DNA of 64,000 nt from Aquarana catesbeiana (taxonomy: Eukaryota; Chordata; Amphibia; Anura; Ranidae), in assembly GCF_042186555.1 (NCBI RefSeq), contig NC_133328.1, positions 619,579,592-619,643,591 of the forward strand, written 5' to 3'. The notes beneath the pieces are model-generated. The model saw nothing but the letters and a program-made list of their open reading frames with translations. It was not told the origin of the DNA and ran no database searches. Made by a program: the position numbers and the translations under genes. Positions 1 to 10,910 of this stretch are shown here, piece by piece (the first letter of the stretch is position 1; the number at the start of each line of letters is the position of its first letter).

Positions 1-640
1 AGTGGCTAAATGTTTTTTTTTTTTTTCTTAAAAGAGAAGTATGGGTTTTTTTTTTTTTTTGGATTCATACTTACCTAGGTGGATGGAGCATCAGACCGAT
101 GCTGCAGCTGTCCCCCGGCATCTCTGCACTGAGAACCGAGTCACCGAACACCCCTGATGGCTTGGTTCTCAGAAGATCCCCAAGAGAAGGGCTGCTGACT
201 GTCAGTCAGTGTCTCTCCTCTCTGCTTCTCCATGCTCATTGGAGCGCTGAGCTGTGGAGGGGCGGGGAGCGGCTCGCTGAGATGGCCATCAATCAAGGCA
301 GCTGGCGGATCCAGACTTGGAAGTCGTGATGGCGCGCTGCCTCGACTGATGGCAGTGACCTCAGCGGAGAGCGGACTTCAGACCGCTCTCTGCTGAAAAC
401 GGGTCACAGGAGTGCAAAACGAATTGCACTCCTGTGACCCAGAGGAGCTCAGGCTGGACTTCTCCTTTTAAGTTCATTGATGGACACAGCTCTGCTGAAT
501 CTTGACCATGGGGTTATATCGCCATCTACAGAAGTAAGATAATAAGCATGAATGCCTATGGCAGTCCCTTTTGGCATAACTCCGCCCCCTACCGTGGAAT
601 AGGCAATCTAGTTTTTTTCTGCCTAGTGCTCAGGAGTAGA
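1..640. repeat. Dispersed repeat with T-tracts and a splice-donor-like motif
   Basis: Two T-runs at the start are followed by ATACTTACCT at about 67-76, which on the minus strand reads AGGTAAGTAT. The same arrangement recurs at about 1.3, 1.59, 2.75, 39.13, 53.53 and 55.36 kb, so this is a member of a dispersed family. The rest of the block is GC-rich and contains a pair of hairpins. I see no coding region. Confidence 0.45.
362..440. repeat. Two adjacent hairpins
   Basis: Bases 401-417 and 424-440 form a perfect 17-bp inverted repeat around a 6-base loop. Immediately upstream, 362-395 forms a second, nearly perfect hairpin with GAGAGCGG-type arms. They look like the palindromic core of a small non-autonomous element rather than an RNA gene. 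Confidence 0.7.
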
Positions 641-1221
641 GACCTGGCATCTGCAGTTTCATACGTTTTTTTCCTTTTTTTTCCTGCGGAGACCTTCTAT
701 CAAAAGCCGGGCCGGCCGATGGGCTGAATGATCTAGATTCAGTGGCCACCCCAGTCTGGCCAGCCCCTGCACAGGCCTTTTAGCTACGCGCTGAGTCAGC
801 CACGGGGTGGCCAGCGAGTTAAACGTCTCGTGGGGACACACATGACCGGGCGCTTATAGTTTGTGTCACAGCTTTGCCCTGGCTGACAGCCCCCCCCCCA
901 CTTCAATGTAGAGAAGGTTCTGTCTTGGGAGTGTTACCAGCACACAATCGCACCACTGGATCGGTAAGTAGATGCCCCCTCCTCTCCTTCCCTGGAGGCG
1001 GAGTGGGGCATGGGTACTCCCTGGGGTGATCGGTCCCTGCAGGGTTCCCCCCTTCCAGGCTTGCTCTTCCTCCCACCTCCCCCTAGATAGTTTTGGGTGT
1101 ATTGGTTGGGGACTCTGTTGCTTAGTCTCCCTGAACTCTTGCGTTGCGTGCGGGGGAGGGGGGGGATAGCTGAGGGATGCTGGTCTGTGTGGACTGGTGT
1201 GCAACACTGACACCTGGATCG
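641..1221. other. No recognised feature
   Basis: This stretch is mixed-composition DNA with a C-run near 889 and G-rich patches near 1150. GGTAAGTA occurs at about 963 on the plus strand. Short open frames run on both strands with no recognisable protein content. Confidence 0.4.
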
Positions 1222-1640
1222 TTTTTTTACCTTAATGCATTCTCTGCATTAAGGTAAAAAAATTCCCCACTAACTGTCCTACCCACCCCTCCAATCCCTA
1301 AATACTTACCTGTCTCCTGTCACCACTCCAGTGCTGTCTTGACTTCAGCGCCGCTCCTCTCTCTTCCTGGTCTCACTGGAGACACTGAGGGCAGCAGGAG
1401 CTGACAAACTCCTGTGAGGAGGAAGTGGGGGCGTGGCTTACTGGCGCTGTGTGTGTCTATGGACGCACGCACGCACCTCAGCTCAGGCGTGCTTGTGCAT
1501 GGGTGCCTCTTTATCTCATACAGTGTCGATGAGGGTCTACCAGAAGAGGAGGTAAAAGGGCTCTCTGTGCAATATAATTACACAGAGTAGGTAAGTATAA
1601 TCTCTCTCTCCTTTTTTTTTTTTTTTTTTTAAAACAACAA
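1222..1640. repeat. Palindromic MITE-like repeat with outward AGGTAAGT motifs
   Basis: It begins with a perfect hairpin (TACCTTAATGCA, 5-base loop, TGCATTAAGGTA). ATACTTACCT at about 1302-1311 and AGGTAAGTAT at about 1589-1598 are in inverted orientation, so each reads outward as a consensus 5' splice site. A T-run ends the unit. The hairpin motif recurs near 39.37, 55.29 and 61.84 kb. Confidence 0.55.
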
Positions 1641-2062
1641 CAAAAAAGGCCTTTATTGTCACTTTAGTTTCAAGAATACTTTATTAGTTATAAATAGAGA
1701 AGACAGGTTTTCATCGTTATTAAAATAGAAATAACAATAGTACAAAAGTCCAGCTCAAGTGTCTAAAGTCACTACAGCAGCGCTACTGTCATAATGGATT
1801 ATGATCAGCTTTCATGTGTTAAAACCACACAAGTAGATACAGTTATTAGATGGTGAGGAAAAGTCCCAGAAGACACACAGGTGGTGATCATACTATGATA
1901 AATACCAGTGCACCTCACACCAAAATTTGTCCGTCACACTCCCCTTTTGGGGTTCACACTCACCAGAGAGATGAACACATCAGGTGTTGATATGTTAGCC
2001 ACAATATCAAGGAAGGGGTCTCCACCGGTACTCGGATAGAAGGAAGGCTCATATAGTGTGAA
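1641..2062. other. No recognised feature
   Basis: AT-rich unique-looking sequence lies between a T-run and the start of the solo LTR. No open frame of interest and no repeat family that I recognise. Confidence 0.4.
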
Positions 2063-2342
2063 TGTCAGAAACCATGAAATCAGGCCGGGACAAAAGTACA
2101 GTCAAATCACACTTGTTTAATAATAAAAGTAAAAAGAACAAACGTAGTCAAATCATAGCCAAAGTTCAGTAACCGGAAAGGATAGTCAGCTAAGCCAGAA
2201 GTCAGGGATCAATGTAGTAGAACCGCAAGCAGGATCTGGAGCCAGAAGGGATGTCAGCAAAGCAAGTCTTGAACAGGATCGCAGGAGATAGTTTCTGTGA
2301 TGTTGACCAAGGTGAAGGTAGAGATCCTCTGGACTGGATGGC

Positions 2343-2830
2343 ATAAAGTGGAGTTCCACCCCCCAAAAAAACAAACTAGTAATGTTCTTAAAAAAAATAA
2401 AAAAAAAACATTTGGAGAAATATTTTTTTTTTTTTTTTTACTCACCTCTAAATGCCTGTTGCTAGGGGGTCCCTCGTAGTCTGCCTCCTTCGGTGCCTGG
2501 GCTCCTGACATCACTTCCCTCAGCGCAGGAAGGGAGATTGCCTCTCCACCCTCCCTCTTGTCAATCATCTGGGACACGTGACCGGTCCTAGATGATTGCG
2601 GGGCCAGTGACAGCTCGCGCATGCTCAGTGGGTGCCCGGCTGTGAAGCCACAGCCGGGCGCCCACAGTTGAAATGCCGGTGCCGCCGAGCAGAGGGGGGG
2701 ACGAGCGGGGCTTCGATCCCCCGCATCGCTGGACCCTGGGACAGGTAAGTGTCCAATTAAAAGTCAGCAGCTGCAGTATTTGTAGCTACTGACGTTTAAT
2801 TATTTTTTTTAAATGGGAACCCCGCTTTAA
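2343..2830. mobile_element. Non-autonomous MITE inside the solo LTR
   Basis: Its ends are inverted: TAAAGTGGAGTTCC on the left and GGAACCCCGCTTTA on the right. T-rich sequence leads into a GGTGAGTA-type motif (minus strand, about 2446) and ACAGGTAAGT (plus, about 2742-2751), so it carries the same outward donor-like motifs as the 1.2-1.6 kb repeat. No coding capacity is seen. Confidence 0.55.
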
Positions 2831-4046
2831 CCACTTCAATACCTGGCCAATTCTGACACTTTGCTCCTACATGTAAAAATCATCATTTTTTTGCTAGAAA
2901 ATTACATAGAACCCCCAAACATTATGTATGTTTTTTTTAGCAAAGACCCTAGAGAATACAATGGCGGTTGTTGCAACTTTTTATCTCACACAGTATTTGC
3001 GCAGGAATTTTTCGAACGCGTTTTTTTGGGGAAAAAAACTGTTTTCTGTTTAAAAAAAAAAACAAAACAGTAAAGTTAGCCCAATGTTTTTGCATTTTGT
3101 GAAAGATGAAGTTACACCACCGAGTAAATAGATACCTAACATGTCACGCTTCAAAATTGCACACGCTTGTGGAATGGCGCCAATGTTCGGTACTTAAAAA
3201 TCCCCACAGGCGACGCTTGAAATTTTTTTTACTGGTTACATGTTTTGAGTTACAGAGGAGGTCTAGGGCCAAAATTATTGCTCTCGCTCCAACGTTCGTG
3301 GCGATACCTCATATGTATGGTTTGAACACCGTTTTCATATGTGGGCGGGACTTACGTATGCGTTCGCTTCTGCGTGCGAGCACACGGGGACAGCGGCGCT
3401 TTAAAACATTTTTTTTTTTTTTTTATTGTTAATTATATTTTATTTTTTTTATTTTGACACTTTTTTGAAAAAAAAAAAATTGATCACTTTTATTCCTATT
3501 ACAAGGAATGTAAACATCCCTTGTAATAGCAATATGACATGTCAGGTGCTCTTAATGGTGAGATATGGGGTCAATAAGACCCCATATCTTGCCACTAGGT
3601 TGGGAAGCCTGAAATAAAAAATAAAAATAAAACGATCGCTGCTTCCCAGCCGAAGCGGTGCCGTCTTTTTGAATGGAGAGGCCGGGCGTGACGTCATAAC
3701 ATCGCGCCCGGCCTCCGACGATCATAGAGACTCCGGGGACCATCTGGTCCGCCGGAAATCTCTATGATCTACATCCGGCGCCGGCGGATCCACTCTCCGC
3801 CTCACCGATCGTAACGGTGAGTCGGAGCAAGCACCGGAGGGTGGCGGGAGGGGGGGGGCGTCCCCTCTCGCCTCCCATAGGAACGATCAAGCGGCGGAAC
3901 GGCCGCTATGATTGTTCCTATGGTGTAGAGATTCGCCGGCTGAAACCGGCAATATCTGAATGATGTCTGTAACTATAGGCATCATTCAGATATACCCGCT
4001 CAAAGCCCAGGACGTCATATGACGTCCGTGGGCTGGAAGTGGTTAA
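2827..4046 (+). mobile_element. piggyBac-type MITE (TTAA-CCACTTC...GAAGTGG-TTAA)
   Basis: It is flanked by TTAA at 2827-2830 and 4043-4046, with termini CCACTTCAATACC and GGGCTGGAAGTGG. These ends resemble those of the transposase-bearing piggyBac element at 18.37-28.82 kb, so it is probably a non-autonomous relative mobilised by that type of transposase. The interior holds T-runs, an ACAAGGAATGT hairpin near 3500 and a GC-rich right half. Other members are near 55.6-56.8, 59.7-60.06, 60.7-61.8 and 62.8-64.0 kb. Confidence 0.65.
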
Positions 4047-4170
4047 GTAGGCAGGACTGACCAGCAGGATATCATCAACAGCTGAGTACCTGTGAAGAGA
4101 TAGGAGCTGGCAATTAATCGACAGCTGAGTGGCCAGCTCAGAGAAGGAAGGGCTGAGCCCAGCCCTGACA

Positions 4171-4420
4171 GTGATCTAGTTTTCTCTCACGTTTTTATTG
4201 AAATTCCAAGTCAGTACATTCCATCAATTGCCATCAGTCAAAACTGTATATAAGACTATCTAGGCATAAATAAGCGTTCCCTCCGACACAGGTGATGATG
4301 AGACTCACGCTATAGGAAGGCAGCTTACTTCCTGAACGTGGATCGCACAGGTAACCGTAAGGTCACACCCTGACACGTTTCGTCATCACGACTTCCTCTC
4401 ATGTCCAGGTCCATGCAGAG
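4171..4420 (-). mobile_element. Penelope-like element 3' tail
   Basis: On the minus strand a degenerate hammerhead-like motif (GAAACGTGT at about 4373-4381, preceded by a GTC/GAC stem) is followed about 180 nt later by CAATAAAAACG near 4190. The same order, GAAAC motif then AATAAA, is seen in the complete Penelope-like element at 52.3-52.6 kb and in other tails here. No reverse transcriptase sequence remains. Confidence 0.45.
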
Positions 4421-4589
4421 ACCATGAGGCTTGCATATAGTGAAGCATGTTTTATGTTGAAAGAGTAACTTGCACATAGTACACTTTATTATCACTTTAA
4501 TTCAGAAGTCATGCTGCTTTTAAAGTAGTGAATCAAGTTTTAGAGGGGCACAAAGAGGAAGGATTTTTTTGCTACTAAACAGAAACATG
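4421..4589. other. No recognised feature
   Basis: Short AT-rich linker between a Penelope tail and the next MITE. Confidence 0.4.
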
Positions 4590-5360
4590 TTAACCGCATG
4601 ACCTACGGAAGATTTACCCCCCTTCGTGACCAGGCCATTTTGTGCAATACAGCACTGCGTTATTTTAACTGACAATCGCGCGGTCATGCGACGTAAATAA
4701 AATTATTATTTATTTCCCACAAATAGAGCTTTCTTTTGGAGGTATTTAATCACCTCTGCGTTGTTTTTTTTGTTTTTTGTTTATTGCGCTATAAACCAAA
4801 AACCCCAGACAATTTTGAAAAAAAAACCCCAAAAAAATAACAATATTTTTTACTTTCTGCTATAAAACAAAACATATCCAATAAAAAAATAAAATTTCTT
4901 CATCAATTTAGGCCAATATGTATTCTGCTATTTATTTTTGGTATAAAAAAAAATTTTCAGTAATGCCGTGTACACACGACCATTTTTTCCGTCGGAATGA
5001 ACTCTGACGGTTTTTCCGACGGAGTTCCGCTGAAACGGACTTGCCTACACATGATCACACCAAAGTCCGATCGTTTAGAATGCGATGGCGTACGATGGGA
5101 CTAGAAAAAGGAAGTTCAATAGCCAGTAGCCAATAGCTGCCCTTGCGTCGTTTTTCGGAATAGCATACAGACGAACGGTTTTCCCGATAGGTATCGAGTC
5201 CGTCAGAAAGATTTAAAACATCTTCTATTTCTAGGTCCATCATAATTTTTGAAAGAAAAAGTCAGATGAAGCCCACACAATGTCCGGTGGAATGATTCCG
5301 TCTGACCTTTTCTGCCGGAAAGTCCGGTCGTGTGTACGCGGCATAAGTGTATATATTGGT
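4590..5360 (+). mobile_element. piggyBac-like MITE hosting a Harbinger MITE
   Basis: It starts with TTAACCGC and holds a region (AAATAGAGCTTTCTTTTGG, then long A/T runs) that also occurs at about 18.5 kb in the piggyBac and, inverted, at 38.4-38.6 kb. A 380-bp Harbinger-type MITE sits inside it. The right end is not clear. Confidence 0.45.
4964..5343. mobile_element. PIF/Harbinger-type MITE, family alpha, copy 1
   Basis: The terminal inverted repeats are TGCCGTGTACACACGA and its counterpart ending in GTGTGTACGCGGCA. They are flanked by TAA on both sides (4961-4963 and 5344-5346), the 3-bp TWA duplication typical of PIF/Harbinger. The interior is semi-palindromic and non-coding. Related copies are at 18763, 29900 and 43908. 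Confidence 0.7.
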
Positions 5361-6150
5361 AGGACACCGGCGAGGACTTTCTACTCCTCTTCACCAGGAA
5401 GCCTTTAGGCATGTGTGCGGTGGAAGCAGTGTGGCCTTTCTATGGGGCATCAGAGCTATTCTCAAAAGAGAGAGGCTGCTATAGAGTATCACCTGACGCT
5501 GGCATCGATGTGAATTGGACCTCGGTGTTATTTTGTTGCATGTACGTTTTGCATTTGTGCTAAATGAAAAAAAAAAGAAAGGCGTTCAAAGGAACCTTAA
5601 TGGCATGAGACGCCATCATTTTCATGTTTTCATGTTCCACATGGACTATTAGCAACATGAAAAGCAACACAGTCGACAGAAGTAATATGTGTGATATTTC
5701 TGGCCGTCTCGGGTTCCGCTGGTAATTGACATCAATTTGAAACACAGCCTTCTTGTCACAGTATATTGATATCTGGTCCCTCTGAAAATCCGTTTAGCGT
5801 CCGATGGAAGATGAAATTCCAGTTCAATTTGCAGTCAGTATCATTCAAATGAAAAATCTTGGCGCTGCCGCCGAGCGCGGTGTAATTTATTCTGCATTAC
5901 GCTGTCCCATTTTTTGAAATGTGCTTTCAGAGCGCTCAGAAGCTCGTCCACTAATAGCACGAGAGTGTCGTGGAAATGAAGCCTTTGCTGATGCTGTGTG
6001 GATTCTATTTCCAGGCGGCTCTGAAGGCTTGAATCATAATGTGTTGCAGCTGACATCCACAACAGATTACACGGCGCCCATATATACACCAAAGAGCTTC
6101 TGTCCTCTTAAAGTCACCCTGGCATGACACAACATTTTCCAAACCAGACA
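5345..6150. other. Non-repetitive block, candidate conserved non-coding DNA
   Basis: About 800 bp with no recognisable transposon ends, moderate GC and several compact AT-rich motifs (ATTCAAATGAAAAAT, GGTAATTGACATCAATTTG, TGTAATTTATTCTGCATTA). This resembles vertebrate enhancer sequence by eye only. No splice-flanked coding exon is apparent. Confidence 0.3.
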
Positions 6151-6460
6151 CATAAGAACATAAATACTGGCTTGCGCCGCTAGTACTTATTTTAGCTATG
6201 TACTGTATAAAGTGCCAGCAGTTTACACAACGCTTTACATATTATACCTTCACATCAGTCCTTGCCCCCAAGGAGCTTACCATCTAAGGTTTCTATCTCA
6301 CACACACACATGCTAGGGGACATTTAGACAGAAGTTAAGTGACCTACCAGCATGTTTTTGGAGTACAGGAGCAAATCGGAGTACCCGGAGGAAACCACGC
6401 CAACACAGAGAGAAGATGCAGGTTGTGTCCTGGCCTTGGTTTAAACTGAGGGTCATGGTA
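6150..6460. repeat. Dispersed repeat with the GGAGTACCCGGAGGAAACC motif
   Basis: The segment reading from an ACAACGCTTTACA-type start through AAGGAGCTTACCATCTAAGG to GGAGTACCCGGAGGAAACC is recognisable as a high-copy vertebrate repeat seen in fish and amphibian genomes. I cannot assign it to a superfamily with certainty. Confidence 0.45.
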
Positions 6461-6654
6461 CTGTTAAAAAAAGTTGAGAAAGGCTGATCCTAAACATAGG
6501 CAAACCTATGCACGTTTCTTAAAATGACATCAGTTAATTTCCCTGCACATTAGGTAGAAGGACGCTTCTGCACATTAGGTAGGTTGGTATTAGGTAGGTT
6601 GACCCCCCCCCCCCCCTTCTAATTGCCCTCATGGCCAATGTCACCGAGACAGAA
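6461..6654. other. Short direct repeats and a C-run
   Basis: GCACATTAGGTAG is repeated at about 6546 and 6571, followed by a ~14-base C-run near 6603. Nothing else is recognised. Confidence 0.5.
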
Positions 6655-8510
6655 AGTAAAAGGAAATCCAACATTTTACGATTGTTACCTGAACAGGAGG
6701 TGAGGGGAAATTTTCCAGTGGAGACTATTGTTCTGATATCAGCTGTCTATTGGTAGATTCAGCCCCACATGGAAAAAATTTCAGCCAGCTTCCAGTTTTG
6801 TCTCTGAAATAAGGATGTGAGGGGAAATCTACCCAGTCTACTCAACTTTTACTGGAATGGCCAGGAAGTTAGTTGAAATGTTACCCTCACATGGAAAAAT
6901 TTTTAACCAATTCCTTTTTTGTCTCTGGAATAAGGATGTGAAGGAAAGTCTACCCGGTCTACCCAACCTATACTTGTTTGGCAGAGAAGTTAGTTGAAAT
7001 TTTACCCTCACATAGAGAAAATTTCAGCCAACTTCCTGTTCTGTCTCTGAAATAAGGATGTTAAGGGACATCTACCCAACCTATACTTGTATGGCCCAGA
7101 AGTTCGTTGTAATTTTACACTTGCATGGAAAAAAGTTTGACCAGCTTCCTGTTCTGTTTCCGAAATAAGGATGTGAAGGGGCATTTACCTTGTCTACCCA
7201 ACCTATACTTGTATGGCCAGGAAGTGAGTTGAAATTTGACCCTCACATGGAGAAAATGTTAACCAACTTCCTGTTTTGTCTCTAAAATAAGGATGTAAAG
7301 GGAGATCTACCCAGTCTACCCAACCTATACTTGTATGGTCAGGAATTTAGTTGGAAAGTTACCCCCACATTGGAAAATTTTCAACTGACTTCCTTTTTGT
7401 CTCTGGAATAAGGAAGTGAAGGGAACTCTACCCAACCTATACTTGTATGGCCTGGAAGTTCGTTGTAATTTTACACTTACATGGAAACAATTTCAACCAG
7501 CTTCCTGTTCTGTTTCCGAAATAAGGATGTGAAGCAACATTTACCTTGTCTACCCAACCTATACTTGTATGGCCAGGAAGTGAGTTGAAATTTGACCCTC
7601 ACATGGAGAAAATGTTAACCAACTTCCTGTTTTGTCTCTAAAATAAGGATGTGAAGGGAAATCTACCCAACCTATACTTATATGGTCAGGTATTTAGTTG
7701 AAATATTACCCTCACATGGAGAAAATTTCAACTAACTTTTTGGTTTGTCTTTGCAATAAGGACACAAAGGGAAATCTACCCAGTCTATACTTGTATGGCC
7801 AGGAAGTTAGTTACCCTCAAATGGAGAAAACACATCTTCCTGTTTTGTCTCTGAAATAAGGATGTGAGGGGAAATCTAACCAGTCTAGCCAACCTGTACT
7901 TGTATGGCCAGGAATTTTTTCTATTTTATTTTTATCGGAATTTTTTTTTTTTTTTTTTATTGGACATAATAAACAACTTCCAATGTACAGACAGTTACAT
8001 ATCTCAGTTATCATTGCAACATCAAAGAATATAGGCATATTGCACGAAGTCCTACTGCTCAGGCCCCTACTCGGTCGTACAAGTATATCAAACAGCAAAA
8101 TTACCCTGTAGGGCATTGTAAAATTCTAGATATTATCAAGTCCTTAAGGCATAGTTCTGACATATCAAGCCATGGGAACCATATCCTTTCAAACCTACCT
8201 GGGCTCCCCCTATGTTTATAAATGTATCCATAATAAGAGTATGTCCCATGTGTATTATCCAAGAAGCGGTTGTGGGCGGTGAGGACGATTTCCATCCCAT
8301 CAAGATGAGCTTCCTAGCCTGGAATAGCGCCCGGGAGAATGCAATCCTAATCCTCTGGGATCACCTCCTCCAGAACTCCCAATACACAGCAGATTGGATC
8401 TAAAGGTACACTATGGCCAGGAATTTAGTTCAAATTTGACCCTCACTTGCAGAAAATTTCAAATCATTTACATTTATTTTTTTCTGGAATAAGGTTGTGA
8501 GAGGAAATCT
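6655..8510 (+). repeat. Minisatellite, ~120-bp unit, about 11 copies
   Basis: Each unit contains AATAAGGATGTGAAGGGAAA, TCTACCCA, ACCTATACTTGTATGGCCAGG, AAGTTAGTTGAAATTTTACC and CAACTTCCTGTTTTGTCTC. The AAGGATG block recurs about every 110-125 bp from about 6811 to 7857 and once more near 8484. Units are diverged and vary in length. The array is interrupted between 7918 and 8411 by an L1 insertion, after which one more unit follows. Confidence 0.9.
7918..8411 (-). mobile_element. 5'-truncated L1/Tx1-type LINE in the minisatellite
   Basis: A perfect 15-bp target duplication, TATGGCCAGGAATTT, flanks the insertion (7903-7917 and 8412-8426). A T-run at about 7939-7958 is the poly(A) tail of a minus-strand element. 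The minus strand upstream of the tail translates into a peptide resembling the extreme C-terminus of an L1/Tx1 ORF2 (motifs resembling RGSPGRFERIWFPW). Only about 490 bp were inserted, so it is dead on arrival. The duplicated target lies inside one minisatellite unit. Confidence 0.85.
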
Positions 8511-8980
8511 TCATAATGGGAGACAAACAACCTGCTGTATGGCTATGTTTTTTTCATAATGATATTTGCATTCGGGGAGCAGAAATAAGCTCTAAGCCAG
8601 CACTACCCAGTTAGAGGCACAAGCCATTTATGGCTTAGAAACAGTATAATTTTTTTGTTCACTCGTTACGCCACTGCTTCTCAACCACAGACCTGTTGAG
8701 CAGGACTCAGATGGGACAATCATAGATTGCTACCCCAGTGACCAATATAAAGTATTTACAGAGCAAACGAAAACTGCAGAAAGTGGCGGGGGGGGGGGGC
8801 GTTTTTTAAATAACTGGAGGGCTGTGGAATTTGTGATTATTTAGTAGCTATAGAACAACCAACATGCTGTCTTTTTCATGTAAATTGTTCAGAATCTTTT
8901 TTTTTTTTTTTTCCTGTTAACAAAAAAAAATATTCTTTTTTCAGCCACGGTAGGCCGGATGCCAGTTTGCTGTCTTGGGT
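8511..8980. other. No recognised feature
   Basis: AT-rich sequence with a G-run near 8790 and T/A runs near 8900-8940. No repeat ends or coding signal identified. Confidence 0.4.
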
Positions 8981-9600
8981 GTTGGTTGGCGCTATTTTGT
9001 ATGCCTGTTCAGAGATAAGTAATTGGAATGGAGATTTTGTTTTTTTGGCTCAAGGTGGGATGTTTTTGTAACAGTAAGCAGCAGCGGAGAAAAGCTCTTG
9101 AGAAATATATTGGATGTTTTCAGTCTTTTCTGCGAATGAATAAATGTTTGGCTGAATAAAAAGAGGAAAATGCGCATCTACTTCTTTGGCTTCCCGATGT
9201 AACTCCAGGACATAGCAGTAGTCTAGCATGTGTATGTGGCCTTGGGGGAACACTCGTGTCCAGTTCAGTCCGGGACCTTTTTCCTTAGATGGTTTCCAGT
9301 TTTCTAAAGCGAACGACACAGCAGTTCATATTTTTCCCAATTAGGGCTTGTCGCTGTTTAATTTGACGGGACTGTCGTGTTTGATCTTGTTGCAATCGAG
9401 AACCCGCCAGTGACAGGAGGGCTAAAAAAGGTTGAGAAGATACCTTATTGCATATGTTTTTCCCTTGCTGGTTGGATGAGCAATTCCGCTCCCTTGCTGA
9501 CTGAAAAGAGCATATCTCCACTATTTCAGAACCGGGTGTCTGTTGCCAACATCCCAATTATATAGAAAGAAGCAAGATCCCCCACTGAAGCGGGACTTTA
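8981..9600. other. Non-repetitive block, candidate conserved non-coding DNA
   Basis: About 600 bp free of obvious transposon structure, with motifs such as AGATAAGTAATTGGAATGG and TGCGAATGAATAAATG. Open frames on both strands lack splice-site context and known domains. I treat it as possible regulatory intron sequence. Confidence 0.3.
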
Positions 9601-9609
9601 AAGGCAAAC

Positions 9610-9727
9610 AGATCACCATGATCATTAAAAAAACATATTTTTATTGTACATATTGAACATGATTCAAATATAGAAATGTATGCAAAAGTTAAAAATTTCA
9701 ATTAGATATACAACCAGACATTGAAAT
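9610..9727 (-). mobile_element. Penelope-like tail, distal part (AATAAA side)
   Basis: On the minus strand this ends with CAATAAAAATATG followed by a T-run. It continues, across the retrovirus, with the hammerhead-like part at 17659-17790. The AAAT at 9724-9727 is the retroviral target duplication. Confidence 0.5.
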
Positions 9728-10183
9728 TGTTATGGTAATGATTAAGAGCTCCAATCGAGCTCAAGGTTATCTGCTGCTGTCTCTAATTTGAAAAGTGTTG
9801 ATATGCATGCATATAAAAGTAAACACACTGAGACACGCTCAGTTTCGTTACTGTTACACTTCTAATTTATTCAAGGCGGTGTTAATGTTTTATACACACA
9901 AATACGTCATTGCTATGTCAGTCTAATAGGTACATCTCATTGGTTAAGATAGGAAAGAAGATGGATAATTTTCATAACGAGGTTTGGCTCTCTCTGGTCT
10001 TATCTCCAGTTCCGCATTCTTTTGATGTGTGGGAGGCAGGGGGTAATCGCCATCTTGAGAAAATATAGGAACAGAGCAAATCTGTATACTTATATAATGA
10101 GTAAGGAGAAAAATATGTATGCACATAAGAAAATAGACATTTTCAGATTACTATTATTATTATCTACATCACATTCCTTCACA
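9728..10183 (-). repeat. 3' LTR of the endogenous retrovirus
   Basis: 456 bp, identical by eye to 17203-17658. On the plus strand it begins TGTTATGG and ends CCTTCACA. The sequence carries TATAAAAG-like and CATTGGTT elements on the plus strand; I did not define U3, R and U5. Confidence 0.95.
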
Positions 10184-10200
10184 ATCCCCCCTAAAATGAC
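10184..10200 (-). other. Retroviral polypurine tract
   Basis: Immediately upstream of the 3' LTR in the sense (minus) direction the sequence reads TTTTAGGGGGGAT, a short purine run that would prime plus-strand synthesis. Confidence 0.7.
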
Positions 10201-10363
10201 TATTTTCTCTTTTCTGTCCCTAATACTAAAGGTCCTACTTTTTAGCCTGGCCCTTCTCCTCAGCAACTCTTTTAGGCTGTATATAGAATTGGGCAGCAAC
10301 TGTTCACTTCCCTCCTCGATACAGCTGGAGAGGTGCAGTCAGGCGCTATCTATCCCTATAACC

Positions 10364-10910
10364 CTATAGGATTGTGAGATTATGGACAGGGAGTGACTGT
10401 AGAGGAGTGAAGGGTTTGTCATCTTCCATCATAAGGAGGTCCTCTTCTTCTTGGTGGAGAAATGTAGGTGTGCTATTGTCTACAGCCTTGCTCATTAACT
10501 TTTTTACAAAAGGTAGAATACAGCATATAATCAGGGCTAAAAGGACCAGGATTATTAATACCGTTACCCGTATCTGGGCGAGCACCTTCTGCCACCCACT
10601 CATCCAGCTAAAATATTGGTCCCATGGGTCTGTGATACCTGAGTTCTTCTTCAACTCTAGTGACAGATCTTCTAATTTCTTTATAGCTAAAGTAACCTTA
10701 CCATTTGGGCCAGTATTATCAGGAATGTATGTGCAGCAAGTTCCTGTTTTTTCTATCATTTTACAGACACCCCCCTTCTCGGCTAACACCATGTCTAAGG
10801 CCATCAGGTCCTGGAATGTCATGTAGGAAGTGGGGGCTAACTGATCAGAAATTCCCTGGAGGGCATCTTTAGAGTAATTTACAAATCTCTGTTGGTTATA
10901 ATATGTGTAG
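10364..10910 (-). pseudogene. env: ERV env, transmembrane (TM) region
   Basis: A 152-codon open frame (10364-10822) encodes a class I retroviral TM ectodomain, membrane anchor and cytoplasmic tail. Visible features are an AEKGG segment followed by a Cys-X8-Cys-Cys motif, a Trp-rich pre-membrane stretch (WMSGW), a strongly hydrophobic segment of about 23 residues, and an acidic tail. The frame remains open upstream to 10910, where a foreign LTR interrupts it. The X8 spacing differs from the X6 common in mammalian gammaretroviruses. The product would be part of a fusion protein, but the gene is broken. Confidence 0.85.

Larger units (their letters stand above)
2063..4170. mobile_element. Gypsy-type solo LTR, split by two inserted MITEs
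   Basis: The outer ends are TGTCAG (2063) and CTGACA (4170), an inverted-terminal LTR pattern. The flanks are GTGAA (2058-2062) and GTGAT (4171-4175), a probable 5-bp target duplication with one mismatch. Only about 400 bp (2063-2342 and 4047-4170) belongs to the LTR. The rest is a small MITE and a piggyBac-type MITE inserted later. No internal retrotransposon domain is present, hence solo LTR. The match of both halves to one LTR family is inference from end structure. Confidence 0.5.

Noticed and set aside
5841..6127. Overlapping 60-80 codon frames on both strands as a possible exon
   Set aside because: No acceptor/donor pair with a consistent frame and no domain. Kept only as candidate non-coding sequence.
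10374..10826. 150-codon plus-strand frame
   Set aside because: Exact antisense shadow of the retroviral TM frame.
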